A stretch of 25,267 nt of DNA from JAWLFY01 sp964462125 (GTDB lineage: Bacteria > Planctomycetota > Planctomycetia > Pirellulales > Pirellulaceae): contig CAYWXT010000060.1 of assembly GCA_964462125.1 (NCBI GenBank), positions 1 through 25,267 on the forward strand, given 5' to 3'. Shown here piece by piece: positions 1-6,851 of this stretch. The translations under genes were made by a program, and so were the position numbers. Numbering within the stretch: position 1 is the first letter of the stretch; every line of letters begins with the position of its first letter. The notes beneath the pieces were generated by a model that was not told where the DNA came from, ran no database searches, and saw only the letters and a program-made list of their open reading frames with translations.

Positions 1-1
1 T

Positions 2-1288
2 TGGCGATCGACGTTGGCTCTGGCGTGGGAGCGACCGTGGTTTGGGGCTGGGCCGGGGAACTTTCAGTCGATCTACGAGCGGTACCGGGAGCCGAGCGCG
101 CACGAGCAGATCGCCGATCCGCATCACTTCCTGTTCGAGACGCTCGCCGCCGGCGGCTTCGTCGCCCTGGGGCTGCTTGGCGTGTGGTTCGGTGCGGTGG
201 GGGCGTTGGCGTGGGCGGGCAACGACCATCGTGCCGTCTCCGTCTCGGCGGGAGGGGGATCGAGTCGGTGGGTCGTCATCGGCGGCGTTGGCTGTGGGAC
301 CCTCGTGTGGCTCCTCGGAGCCGCCGTCGGGTGGTTACCGGACTGGGAGGCCCAACTGTTGGCGGTGCCGGTGGCGCTGGCGGTCGGTGTGGGGATGTTT
401 TCGGGCGGCATAGCGAGAGGGCCGGAGTTGGTTGGGTCGGAGGAACAGGCGAGCGAGTCGGCGGTGGGGTTGGTGGCGGCAGCAGCCGTGTTGGCACTGC
501 TGGTGCATCTCTCGGTCTCTGGCGGCTGGACGGTCCCTGGGGTGGCGATCTATCTGTGGGTGCTAACCGCGATGATTGCCGGACGGCCGATCGAGTCCGC
601 GTGGTCGCGGCGTCTCGGGCGGGGCTTGGGCACGGGGCTAGCCGTTCTCGCCGGAGCACTGCTGTTGGGCTGCCTCTATTTCGGGTCATTGCGGCCGACT
701 CAGCAGAAGACATTGGCGATGGCCCGCGCCGAGGCGGCCTTTGAGCGAGGTGGCATGTCGCAGACCCAGCGTCATTTGGGGGAAGCCTTGCGTGCCGACC
801 CCTGGTCGGCCGACGCGGCTTTGTGGCTCGCCGATTCGTGGCGTTGGCAACTGGTCGAGAGCCCGGATCTTCCGGAAGTCCGCAGCCGCTGGGAATCGGC
901 GATCGAGGAAGTCATCAATCGTGCGGGCGAGGATCCTGCGATGTATCGGCGGTTGGGAGAGCAGCGGCTTCATGTCTATCAGCGGCATGGTCGAAGGAGG
1001 GATTTGGAAGCGGCGTATGAGCTGTTCGCCACCGCAGCGAACTGGAGCCCCTCCCACCAGTGGCTGGCGGCGCAGACAGCGGTCATCGCCGGGGCGCTCG
1101 GCAACGACCGCGAGGCGGACGCGTTGGCGGCGAAGGCGGCGTGGCTCGCCGGACTCGGCGGCAATATCGCCCGGCGGCTGGAACGTCAGCTGATCAGCCA
1201 GCCCCAGCCCCTGGGGAGAACGGTTCGCGACGGTCCGGAACGTCGACCGGCCAGTGAGCTGTTAGCGGATCGACTGGCGAACCGATGA
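2..1288 (+). CDS. O-antigen ligase-like polytopic membrane protein with TPR-like tail (5' partial)
   Basis: The reading frame is already open at the first base, so the start lies upstream. The first visible residues contain 'RPWFGAGPGNFQSIYERYR', then 'ADPHHFLFETLAAGG'. This is the periplasmic-loop signature of Wzy_C/O-antigen ligase proteins, which join polymerised glycan to a lipid carrier at the outer face of the inner membrane. About six hydrophobic segments follow (for example 'GLLGVWFGAVGALAW' and 'LAVLAGALLLGCLYFG'). The last ~190 residues are soluble and helical, with repeats such as 'AEAAFERGGMSQTQRHLGEA' and 'DPWSADAALWLADS' that look like TPRs, a common tail on planctomycete members. 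It ends in TGA, 60 nt before the next gene on the same strand. Family is fairly secure; the exact substrate cannot be told. An EPS polymerase is the alternative. Confidence 0.8.
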   Translation, partial: WRSTLALAWERPWFGAGPGNFQSIYERYREPSAHEQIADPHHFLFETLAAGGFVALGLLGVWFGAVGALAWAGNDHRAVSVSAGGGSSRWVVIGGVGCGTLVWLLGAAVGWLPDWEAQLLAVPVALAVGVGMFSGGIARGPELVGSEEQASESAVGLVAAAAVLALLVHLSVSGGWTVPGVAIYLWVLTAMIAGRPIESAWSRRLGRGLGTGLAVLAGALLLGCLYFGSLRPTQQKTLAMARAEAAFERGGMSQTQRHLGEALRADPWSADAALWLADSWRWQLVESPDLPEVRSRWESAIEEVINRAGEDPAMYRRLGEQRLHVYQRHGRRRDLEAAYELFATAANWSPSHQWLAAQTAVIAGALGNDREADALAAKAAWLAGLGGNIARRLERQLISQPQPLGRTVRDGPERRPASELLADRLANR

Positions 1289-1348
1289 GACAATCTCAGC
1301 GTAGAATTCGAGGTCAATACCAGCCCGCAATGAGGGAGAGTCTGTTCC

Positions 1349-2569
1349 ATGAAGTTTTTACTTGCCGTCTTGCTGGCGGCGCTGTCGGGAACCGCGGTGG
1401 CGTGGGCGGTGATTGATCGGAAATATGGACAGTCCGACGTCGATTTCGGGGTGATGGACATGGAGGGAAATGTCACCGCCGAGGGGATCGAGGATGCGGT
1501 CAATCTGGCGCCGGCAACCGCTTTCGCCGAGGTCGAATTGCCCGACGGCGACGAGCACGACTTCGGGGTGATGCGGGTCGGTCAACAGGGGGAGCATCAG
1601 TTCCGGATCAGGAACGCGGGGACGCGCCCGTTGACACTGCGGCTCGGGACCACATCCTGCAAATGTACCCTCGGGAATTTGGTCGACGACCAGTTGCCCC
1701 CCGGAAAGGAGACGACGGTCGAAATGGAATGGACAGTCAAGACGGGCGGCAGCGAGTTTTCGCAGACGGCGGAACTGAGAACCAACGATCCTGAAACCCC
1801 AGCGGTGCAATTGACGATTCGGGGGGATGTCATTGGCGGGGTCGAGATCGTACCCAAGTCATGGGCGTTTGGTGACGTCGCCGCGGGCGAGTCGATCGAG
1901 ATGTCGGCCAAGGTTTTCAACCATCTCGAGCACGAAATCGAGCCGACGGAGCTTTCCTTTTCCAACCGGTCCATGCGCGAGTTGGCCGAGATCGAGGTCG
2001 AACCTTTCACCCCGAGTGCCGACGATGGGATCCATGCCAATGCGCGGCAAGGCTTCCGGATCACCGCACGGGTGCCCCCGGGGATGCCCCAAGGCGCCGT
2101 GGAGGGGAGTTTTCAGTTTGGTTACGACGTGCTGGGCGAGCCGGAGAAAGCAAGCGACGCCAGCGCATCGGTATCCGGCCGAGTGGTGGGTGTCCTCGGA
2201 ATGATCCCGAGTACCAAGTTGAAGGAGGTGAAAGAGGGGACGTACCTTCTCGATTTGGGGCGAATGGAATCCGATGGCGAGTACGAGGCCCGAGCTTTGG
2301 TGGTGGTCAAGGGGCGTGAGCATAATCAGATTCAGTTGCGGGTGGGGGACGTCGAGCCCGAAGGGGTGCTCGACGTGTCGCTCGGAGAGCCGCGTGCACG
2401 TGCTTCGACTGCCCTCTATCGATTGCATATCCGCTTCGTGCCAGGGGCGGAGCCAATTGAGATGTTGGGCAATGGGGATGACGATTTCGGGCAGATCATG
2501 ATTGAAGCGGCCGATTCCGACATTCCCCCGATGCGGCTGCTGTTGACGTTCGCCTTGCCGGCTGAGTAA
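1349..2569 (+). CDS. DUF1573 domain protein, membrane-anchored or exported
   Basis: The product is 406 residues. The start is ATG with 'GAGGGAG' about 11 nt upstream. Residues 1-22 are a hydrophobic signal or anchor ('MKFLLAVLLAALSGTAVAWAV'). Residues ~70-165 match DUF1573, an immunoglobulin-like ASH/MSP-type fold: 'DFGVMRVGQQGEHQFRIRNAG' is its first strand pair, and 'TSCKCT' (Cys104, Cys106) is the Cys-x-Cys turn often seen in this family. A second, weaker copy begins near residue 171 ('SWAFGDVAAGESIEMSAKVF'). The rest is beta-rich with no recognisable catalytic motif. DUF1573 proteins are abundant in planctomycetes and Bacteroidetes and have no agreed biochemical role; an extracytoplasmic scaffold or binding role is inferred. 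It is spaced like an operon member between the ligase and the cytochrome-fusion gene. Confidence 0.85.
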   Translation: MKFLLAVLLAALSGTAVAWAVIDRKYGQSDVDFGVMDMEGNVTAEGIEDAVNLAPATAFAEVELPDGDEHDFGVMRVGQQGEHQFRIRNAGTRPLTLRLGTTSCKCTLGNLVDDQLPPGKETTVEMEWTVKTGGSEFSQTAELRTNDPETPAVQLTIRGDVIGGVEIVPKSWAFGDVAAGESIEMSAKVFNHLEHEIEPTELSFSNRSMRELAEIEVEPFTPSADDGIHANARQGFRITARVPPGMPQGAVEGSFQFGYDVLGEPEKASDASASVSGRVVGVLGMIPSTKLKEVKEGTYLLDLGRMESDGEYEARALVVVKGREHNQIQLRVGDVEPEGVLDVSLGEPRARASTALYRLHIRFVPGAEPIEMLGNGDDDFGQIMIEAADSDIPPMRLLLTFALPAE

Positions 2570-2683
2570 GAGCCTCTCCGGAATCTCCCTGGCCCTCGCC
2601 CTGCAAAGCCCGGGGAGAGGAGAATCAAAACGAGTCGCTGCGCGGGCAAATGACCCGTTTTCCGACCTCCTATCAACCGATCG

Positions 2684-4444
2684 GTGCAACCCGTGAAATG
2701 TTCACGAGCCTCGTTGAGTACGGTCCAGGCGATTGCCGTTGTCTCCCTGCTGTCGCTGGCCTTCACGATGCTGACCCTCACGACGTTCGGTTGCCGGCCA
2801 GGGTCTCGGTCGGTTCAGAATGCTCCGCCCCCGCGCGTCAGCGATGCTGACCAAGGGGAGTCGGATTCGGGTCCTGCAGCGACATCACGGGAGGAACGGC
2901 GAGAATCGCACGGTTCCGATCTTGAGCCCCCGATTGACGGCGCTATCCTCCCGCCGGTGCTGGTCGACGTGGATGCTCCCAGCGATGCCAGTGAACCCGA
3001 TGCCACCGACCAGCGCCGTGACGCTAGCGATGCCGATGACTCCCGTGACGCCGATCAGCCGGAGGACTACACCAACTGGTCGGAGCCAGCGTTGACGCTG
3101 GTGGTGACCGGCCAGCAAAACGGGTATCTCGAACCGTGTGGCTGCACCGGCCTGGATCGTCAAAAAGGAGGTGTCGCGCGGCGGTTCACGCTGCTCCAAC
3201 AACTGCGGGAGCGGGGCTGGGAGCTGTTGCCGATCGATGCTGGCAACCAGATTCGTCGTCATGGACGCCAGGCGGAGATCAAGTATCACCGCACCCTGGA
3301 GGCGCTGCGGGCCATGGGTTATGGGGCGGTCGGCTTCGGCCCGGATGACTTGCGACTGAGTGTCGGCGACTTGATCCAGGAGGCGGCGGCGGATTCGGAC
3401 GACCAGGCGGTTTACCTCTCGGCCAACGTTGTGCTGTTCGACCCCACGTTGATGCCTCGGTTCAAGGCCATCGAGGCGGGAGGGATGAAAGTCGCCGTGA
3501 CAAGCCTGCTCGACCCTGCCGCGCTGACGGCTGAGGCGGGCGGGGAAATCGAGGTGGGTTCGCCGGGCGAAGCAGCCCAGAGCGTGATGGAGGAGATCCG
3601 GGACAGTGCCCCCGACTTTTCCGTGTTGATGTATTTTGGTGATGAAGCAGCCGCGAAGGAACTGGTTCGTGAGGTGCCCGGATTCGACCTGTTGGTGGTC
3701 GCCGGCGGAGATGGCGAACCGCTTTACCGCCCGCATTCGATTCCCGAGTCCTCGACGCAGATGATCATCACGGGGAACAAGGGGATGCACGCCGGTTTGG
3801 TCGGACTGGATCCCGACGGGACGATCCAATACGCACGGGTCCCGTTGACGCATGAATTCGAAGACGCCCCTGAAATGCGGCGTTTGATGGCCGACTACCA
3901 GCAACAGCTGAAGGAGGTGGGGCTGGAGGGACTCGGTCTGCGGCCGAATCGGCATCCAACCGGCGAGCGGTTCGTCGGTTCCCAGACGTGCGGCGAATGC
4001 CATACCGAGGCCTTCGACGTTTGGGAGTGGACCCCGCATGCGCTGGCCACCGAGCACATCGTCGAGCCGCCATCGGATCGTGGAGACGTGGCCCGCCACT
4101 TTGATCCGGAATGCCTGAGCTGCCACGTGACTGGCTGGCATCCCCAGAATTACCTCCCATACGAATCGGGATACCTGTCGTTGGACACCGACAGCCATCT
4201 AACGGGCAACGGCTGTGAGAACTGTCACGGGCCGGGGGAGTCCCACGTGGCGGCGGAACAGGGAAACTTGGACGTCTCCGACGACCGCCGGAAAGAACTG
4301 CGGCTAGCGATGCAGCTGCCCTTGGAGCGGGCGCGGGAGAAATGTCTGGAGTGCCACGATATTGACAACAGCCCCGACTTTCACGACCCCGACGCGTTCG
4401 AGGACATTTACTGGCCGCAGGTCGAGCACTACGGGCTCGATTGA
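2684..4444 (+). CDS. Exported fusion: degenerate 5'-nucleotidase/metallophosphatase-like domain plus tetraheme cytochrome c554-type module
   Basis: The product is 586 residues. The chosen start is GTG 2684; GTG 2693 is also possible, and neither has a clear ribosome site. Residues ~11-36 are hydrophobic and end in 'TFGC' (Cys37), an imperfect lipobox, so a lipoprotein is plausible. Residues ~45-130 are an acidic, low-complexity linker. From ~135 'LVVTGQQNGYLEPCGC' opens a domain resembling the UshA/5'-nucleotidase N-domain, but its metal motifs are replaced ('GQQN', 'DAGN', 'GPDD'). The C-terminal ~155 residues carry four CxxCH heme sites at about residues 436 (CGECH), 477 (CLSCH), 511 (CENCH) and 554 (CLECH), with extra His suitable as axial ligands. 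Cytochrome c554-family modules carry electrons in the periplasm. Convergent with tsaD, 18 nt away. Redox partner unknown. Confidence 0.8.
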   Translation: MQPVKCSRASLSTVQAIAVVSLLSLAFTMLTLTTFGCRPGSRSVQNAPPPRVSDADQGESDSGPAATSREERRESHGSDLEPPIDGAILPPVLVDVDAPSDASEPDATDQRRDASDADDSRDADQPEDYTNWSEPALTLVVTGQQNGYLEPCGCTGLDRQKGGVARRFTLLQQLRERGWELLPIDAGNQIRRHGRQAEIKYHRTLEALRAMGYGAVGFGPDDLRLSVGDLIQEAAADSDDQAVYLSANVVLFDPTLMPRFKAIEAGGMKVAVTSLLDPAALTAEAGGEIEVGSPGEAAQSVMEEIRDSAPDFSVLMYFGDEAAAKELVREVPGFDLLVVAGGDGEPLYRPHSIPESSTQMIITGNKGMHAGLVGLDPDGTIQYARVPLTHEFEDAPEMRRLMADYQQQLKEVGLEGLGLRPNRHPTGERFVGSQTCGECHTEAFDVWEWTPHALATEHIVEPPSDRGDVARHFDPECLSCHVTGWHPQNYLPYESGYLSLDTDSHLTGNGCENCHGPGESHVAAEQGNLDVSDDRRKELRLAMQLPLERAREKCLECHDIDNSPDFHDPDAFEDIYWPQVEHYGLD

Positions 4445-4462
4445 CCGGCGTGCTCGGTCGCG

Positions 4463-5485
4463 TTAGAAACCGCGTTGGAGACCGGGCTGGACGTCGAGGT
4501 CGAGCGGGGCGAACTCCCCTCGGGCGATCTTTTCCCATGCGATTGCTCCCATCACCGCGTTGTCGGTACAGAGTTCGCGGGGAGCGATCACCAAATCGAA
4601 CCTGTCGGTTCGGGCAGCCAATTCGAGTGCGAGCCGCAGCTGTCGGTTGGCGGCGACGCCGCCGCCGACGATCAGCCTCGGGCAACGGTAGGCAGCGACG
4701 GCGCGGCGGCACTTGTGAACCAAGACATCCACCACCGCAGCTTCAAACGACGCACAGATGTCCCGCCGCTGTTGGTCGGAGAGCTGCAGTTGTGAGAAAT
4801 CTTGTTGTCCCGGCCCGACCAGAGTGTAGCGGACCGCCGTCTTCAGTCCGCTGAAGCTGAAGTCGAACCCGGCGTCGTGAAGCAGGGACCGCGGGTAGGC
4901 GTGGGCCCGCGGGTTCCCCGACTCCGCCCAGCGGGAGACGGTTGGCCCTCCAGGAAATTCCAGCCCCAGCATCGTCGCCACCTTGTCAAATGCTTCCCCC
5001 GCCGCGTCATCGATCGTTCCCCCGAGGTACGCCAGGTCGAGGGGGGATTCGCAGCGATAGAGGCTCGTGTGGCCGCCGCTGACGACCAGCCCGATACTGG
5101 GATAAACCTCGCGATCGCTGGCGAGCTGGCAGGCATACAAGTGGGCGTGGAGATGATTGACGGCGACCAGCGGTTTGTCCCAGGCGACCGCAAGGGTCTT
5201 GGCGGCGACGAGCCCAACCAGCAGCGAGCCGGCGAGTCCGGGGCGATCAGCCACCGCAATCGCCCGCAACTCGGCCGGTTCCAACCCCGCCTGGCGCAGC
5301 GCCGTGTCGACCACCGGCAGGATCCGTTCCAGGTGAGCGCGGGCGGCGATCTCCGGCACCACCCCGCGGTAACGCTCGTGAAGCGTCTCCTGGGTCGCCA
5401 CGCACTGGCCGAGCACCTGCCGATCCTCCGCGATCACCGCGGCGGCCGTCTCGTCACAGGTCGATTCGATGGTCAAAAGGGGCAT
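4463..5485 (-). CDS. tsaD: tRNA N6-adenosine threonylcarbamoyltransferase TsaD
   Basis: TsaD transfers the threonylcarbamoyl group from threonylcarbamoyl-AMP to A37 of ANN-decoding tRNAs, with TsaB and TsaE, in the cytoplasm. The start is placed at the ATG giving 'MPLLTIESTCDETAAAV', the conserved TsaD N-terminus. The frame stays open for 23 more codons upstream (to 5554), but that stretch is unlike the family. The resulting 340 residues are of normal length. Metal-binding His111 and His115 lie in 'NHLHAHLYA', and Asp308 is in 'CTDNAVM'. The ASKHA nucleotide-site motifs 'GLVVSGGHTSLY', 'DFSFSGLKTAV' and 'LIVGGGVAANRQLR' are intact. It is divergent from rpsL and shares the 222-nt upstream region. 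No Shine-Dalgarno is visible, which is usual in this window. Identity is very secure. Confidence 0.97.
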   Translation of the reverse strand: MPLLTIESTCDETAAAVIAEDRQVLGQCVATQETLHERYRGVVPEIAARAHLERILPVVDTALRQAGLEPAELRAIAVADRPGLAGSLLVGLVAAKTLAVAWDKPLVAVNHLHAHLYACQLASDREVYPSIGLVVSGGHTSLYRCESPLDLAYLGGTIDDAAGEAFDKVATMLGLEFPGGPTVSRWAESGNPRAHAYPRSLLHDAGFDFSFSGLKTAVRYTLVGPGQQDFSQLQLSDQQRRDICASFEAAVVDVLVHKCRRAVAAYRCPRLIVGGGVAANRQLRLALELAARTDRFDLVIAPRELCTDNAVMGAIAWEKIARGEFAPLDLDVQPGLQRGF

Positions 5486-5610
5486 GGGCCGGGGCGAGAC
5501 GGCAGTGCTTGGGATTCCCTTAAAGTTTACCGAGCCGCGATACAGATCGACCATGCGGCTTCCACGCTCCGCCCGCGGCGAAACGGAGCTGCATCCGGCT
5601 CATTTGGCAC

Positions 5611-5638
5611 TTGACACCAGAAACGGCAACCGGATAAT
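5611..5638 (+). promoter_or_regulatory. Sigma70-type promoter of rpsL-rpsG
   Basis: A perfect -35 hexamer TTGACA (5611-5616) is followed after 16 nt by GATAAT (5633-5638), which matches the -10 consensus at five of six positions. It lies in the tsaD/rpsL divergent spacer and points at rpsL. Transcription would start near 5645 and leave a leader of about 60 nt. It is the best housekeeping promoter match I found in the window, as expected for ribosomal protein genes. The assignment rests on sequence only. Confidence 0.75.
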
Positions 5639-5707
5639 CGCCCGTTTGACGGCTGATATCCAACACTCGCCTTCCCGTTCCTACATCAACGGCGCATCGC
5701 ACGCTCC

Positions 5708-6073
5708 ATGCCCACCATTAACCAACTCGTCCGCAAGCGGCGCAAGTCGAAACGATTCCAGAGCAAGGCTCCGGTGTTGGAGAAATGTCCGCAGAAGCAG
5801 GGTGTTTGTCTTCAGGTCCGGACGATGACGCCCAAGAAGCCGAACTCGGCGCTCCGCAAGATCACGCGGGTGCGGTTGAGCAACGGCAAGGAAGTCACTG
5901 TCTACATCCCGGGCGAGGGTCACAACTTGCAGGAACACTCGATCGTCCTGGTGCGGGGCGGCCGTGTCCGCGACTTGCCGGGCGTTCGCTACCAAGTCGT
6001 CCGCGGCAGCCGCGACGCGTTGGGAGTCGAGGGGCGCAAGCAATCCCGCAGCCGCTACGGGGCCAAGAAGTAA
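5708..6073 (+). CDS. rpsL: 30S ribosomal protein S12
   Basis: S12 lies at the decoding centre of the small subunit and helps control accuracy. The 121-residue product starts 'MPTINQLVRKRRKSKRF' and is collinear with E. coli S12 through the core, so positions can be compared directly. 'CPQKQGVC', 'TPKKPNSALRK' (Lys43), 'GEGHNLQEHS' and 'DLPGVRY' (Asp89, the residue beta-methylthiolated by RimO in E. coli) are all present. Position 88 is Arg rather than the usual Lys. The C-terminus 'RKQSRSRYGAKK' is slightly shorter than in E. coli. It is the first gene of a str-type cluster, 109 nt before rpsG, and is driven by the promoter at 5611-5638. Identity is certain. Confidence 0.99.
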   Translation: MPTINQLVRKRRKSKRFQSKAPVLEKCPQKQGVCLQVRTMTPKKPNSALRKITRVRLSNGKEVTVYIPGEGHNLQEHSIVLVRGGRVRDLPGVRYQVVRGSRDALGVEGRKQSRSRYGAKK

Positions 6074-6182
6074 CCAGTGCTCCCGGCAGCTGCCCCTCGC
6101 GGTACGCTGCCTCTCGCGGTTCGACAGCCGACTCGCCGTTGCTCTTTACCACCACTCGCCAAACTTATTCGAACTCACGCTC

Positions 6183-6653
6183 ATGGGACGAATCACCGCC
6201 AGCCGCTCTCAGATGAAGGGCGACCCGCGATTCAATTCGCTGCTTGCCAGCAAGTTCATCAACTGCCTGATGCTCGATGGCAAGAAGACGGTCGCTCAGA
6301 ACGTCTTTTACGACGCCCTTGAAGAGCTCGGCAAACGGAACGCCGAGGTCGAGCCGATTGAGGTCTTCGAGACGGCGATTGAAAACGTCAAGCCGTACAT
6401 CGAGGTCCGCAGCAAGCGGGTCGGCGGTGCGAGTTATCAGGTTCCGATGCAGGTCAATCGCATCCGGCAGCAGAGCCTCGCGATCCGCTGGCTTCTGGGC
6501 GCGGTCCGCGACAAGAAAGGTCGCCCGACGCATCTGAAACTGGCCGATGAGCTGATGGCGGCATTCAACAAAGAAGGGGTCGCCTACACGCGGCGGGAAA
6601 ACACCCACCGCATGGCCGACGCCAACAAGGCCTTCGCCCACTTTGCTTGGTAA
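6183..6653 (+). CDS. rpsG: 30S ribosomal protein S7
   Basis: S7 nucleates assembly of the 30S head and contacts E-site tRNA. The ATG at 6183 gives 'MGRITASRSQMKGDPRFNS' and exactly 156 residues, the usual bacterial length. The same frame stays open upstream into rpsL, but that extension has no S7 similarity. Family motifs include 'LMLDGKKTVAQNVFYDAL', 'VGGASYQVPMQV' (the rRNA-contacting loop), 'AIRWLLGA', and 'RRENTHRMADANKAFAHFAW' at the C-terminus. The 109-nt gap after rpsL holds a small inverted repeat (GGCAGC 6085-6090 / GCTGCC 6106-6111). In E. coli the S12-S7 spacer is the site of S7 feedback control; whether this spacer acts likewise is untested. A terminator-like hairpin follows. Confidence 0.99.
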   Translation: MGRITASRSQMKGDPRFNSLLASKFINCLMLDGKKTVAQNVFYDALEELGKRNAEVEPIEVFETAIENVKPYIEVRSKRVGGASYQVPMQVNRIRQQSLAIRWLLGAVRDKKGRPTHLKLADELMAAFNKEGVAYTRRENTHRMADANKAFAHFAW

Positions 6654-6696
6654 GCGGTTGCCTCGACCCGACTCGCCCCACGCAATGTCAACGCCG

Positions 6697-6732
6697 CCGC
6701 GATTCGAGCCCCTGGCCCGGATCGCGGTTTTT
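6697..6732 (+). terminator. Intrinsic terminator or attenuator between rpsG and fusA
   Basis: CCGCGAT (6697-6703) pairs perfectly with ATCGCGG (6721-6727), and three more inner pairs are possible (6704-6706 with 6718-6720, one of them G-U). Five T (6728-6732) follow at once, the layout of a Rho-independent terminator. It lies 44 nt after the rpsG stop and 120 nt before fusA, so it could end or attenuate transcription between the ribosomal protein genes and fusA. No convincing separate fusA promoter was seen. Confidence 0.6.
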
Positions 6733-6851
6733 CGTGCGCCACGATAAGTTATGCCCGCATCCACATTCCGTCGGTCCGCGTTGCGTCAAGTTCGACCGTC
6801 CACCGGAGCAATGCGGCAACCGCCGTTTTCCCCCTCAGCCCCTTCCGTCCC

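Noticed and set aside
1..744. A separate gene in frame 1 at the left edge
   Set aside because: Arg/Gly-rich text without motifs; frame 2 encodes the recognisable O-antigen ligase loop and membrane spans.
2573..2620. Inverted CCTCTCC / GGAGAGG after the DUF1573 gene as a terminator
   Set aside because: The arms are only 7 nt, the loop is 34 nt and no T-run follows; too weak to annotate.
2676..2685. Palindrome ACCGATCGGT overlapping the cytochrome-fusion start
   Set aside because: Ten-base palindromes rich in CGATCG are frequent by chance in this composition; no promoter or second copy supports an operator.
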